From Rhodospirillaceae bacterium (GTDB taxonomy: Bacteria > Pseudomonadota > Alphaproteobacteria > Rhodospirillales_A > Casp-alpha2), in contig DNMS01000289.1 of the NCBI GenBank assembly GCA_003488105.1, positions 3,293-9,357 of the forward strand: 6,065 bases of DNA, read 5' to 3'. The notes under the pieces were generated by a model. The model ran no database searches. It saw only the letters and a list, made by a program, of their open reading frames with translations, and was not told where the DNA came from. Below are positions 5,387 through 6,065 of this stretch, piece by piece (position 1 is the stretch's first letter; every line of letters starts with the position of its first letter). The translations under genes and the position numbers were made by a program.

Positions 5387-6065
5387 TTAAGTGACGTCGC
5401 CGGGGGCCGTGTCGACCAGCGGCGCGTCGGGCAGATAAGGCACTTCCGGCGTGATCGTGCGGATCGGCGCGCCGTCCAGATAGGCTTGCAGGTTCTCGAA
5501 GCTCTGGCGGAAGAAGACCTCGTAATTCTCCTGCGTCACGAAGCCGATATGCGGCGTCGCCAGCACGTTGGGCATGGTGCGGTAGATATGTCCGGCCGGT
5601 AGGGGTTCGGACGTGAACACGTCCATCCCGGCGCCGGCGATGCGGTTGGCCTGAAGGGCCGCGACCAGGGCGTCCTCGTCGATCAATTGCGGGCGGGAGG
5701 TGTTGACCAGAAAGGCCGTCGGCTTCATGCGGGCGATGTCGTCGGCCCCGACCACGCCGATGGTGCGGTCCGACAGCGGCATGTGGATGGTCACCGCGTC
5801 GGCGCGGCGGAACAGGTCTTCCTTGGATACGGCTTCGACGCCGAAGGGCGCGGCCCGCTCGGCGGTCAGATTGGGGCTCCAGGCGATGACGTTCATGGCG
5901 AAGGCTTGCGCCACCTTGGCCACCGGCTGGCCCATATGGCCCAGACCGACGATGCCCAGGGTCTTGCCTTCCAGCCCCAGGCCCAGGCCGCTCTGCCAGC
6001 CGCCGGCGCGCAGCGACGCGACCTCGCCCGTGAAACCCCGGAACAGGGACAGCAGCAGCAGCCAC
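5387..6065 (-). CDS. D-2-hydroxyacid dehydrogenase, N-terminus beyond window
   Basis: The last 225 residues are visible; the frame stays open to the right edge, so the start and most of the N-terminal substrate domain are missing. The enzyme should reversibly reduce a 2-keto acid to a D-2-hydroxy acid using NAD(P)H in the cytoplasm. Numbering from the first complete visible codon, the nucleotide-binding motif is GLGHMG (40-45). The catalytic Arg is in NTSR (124), Glu in TSEPLP (153) and His in ATPHIGF (172). The acid usual at the end of the second strand is replaced (AWSPN, 61-65), so NAD versus NADP is open. NTSR is followed by Pro rather than the common Gly. The pattern recalls the phosphoglycerate-dehydrogenase-like subgroup, but it need not be a serine biosynthesis enzyme. 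An internal ATG at 5935 would start inside the glycine motif and is not the true start. Confidence 0.95.
   Translation of the reverse strand, partial: WLLLLSLFRGFTGEVASLRAGGWQSGLGLGLEGKTLGIVGLGHMGQPVAKVAQAFAMNVIAWSPNLTAERAAPFGVEAVSKEDLFRRADAVTIHMPLSDRTIGVVGADDIARMKPTAFLVNTSRPQLIDEDALVAALQANRIAGAGMDVFTSEPLPAGHIYRTMPNVLATPHIGFVTQENYEVFFRQSFENLQAYLDGAPIRTITPEVPYLPDAPLVDTAPGDVT

Noticed and set aside
5223..6065. 280-codon minus-strand frame over the hydroxyacid dehydrogenase
   Set aside because: Arg/Pro/Gly-rich translation in the wrong frame; the neighbouring frame holds all the catalytic motifs.

Overview
The window looks like part of an alphaproteobacterial chromosome, probably Rhodospirillales-like. 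This rests on the high GC content, the GC-rich codon use and the overall style of the small membrane proteins; no rRNA or marker gene is present, so the assignment is tentative. I see no mobile element, CRISPR array, tRNA or rRNA.

Left part (1-2500). About 450 bases without a convincing gene, containing one perfect 15-base palindrome, lead into a large sodium:solute symporter (SSS family, 450-2426, + strand). The symporter starts at a TTG codon and is closed by a strong intrinsic terminator with a cUUCGg loop. It is longer than classical SSS carriers: after a cytoplasmic linker it ends in two extra membrane helices that may be a fused small subunit.

Middle (2500-3540). A candidate extended -10 promoter precedes a two-gene + strand unit: a 79-residue protein with two membrane helices, then a membrane-anchored protein with three TPR repeats. 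The two genes are almost touching and may be translationally coupled. A short hairpin with a T-rich tail ends the unit.

Minus-strand pair (3595-4427). A 171-residue protein with one membrane helix lies upstream of a 70-residue protein with two helices. A GC-rich hairpin sits between them. Neither protein is recognised.

Right part (4598-6065). A complete SDR oxidoreductase (+), similar to gluconate 5-dehydrogenase/FabG-type enzymes, converges on a D-2-hydroxyacid dehydrogenase (-) whose N-terminus lies beyond the right edge. Both are soluble NAD(P)-dependent enzymes acting on hydroxy/keto groups, so a shared role in hydroxy-acid or sugar-acid metabolism is possible but unproven.

No clear new system stands out. 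The points most worth checking are the C-terminal module of the symporter, the loss of the PutP-type Asp in its second helix, and the small membrane protein/TPR pair.
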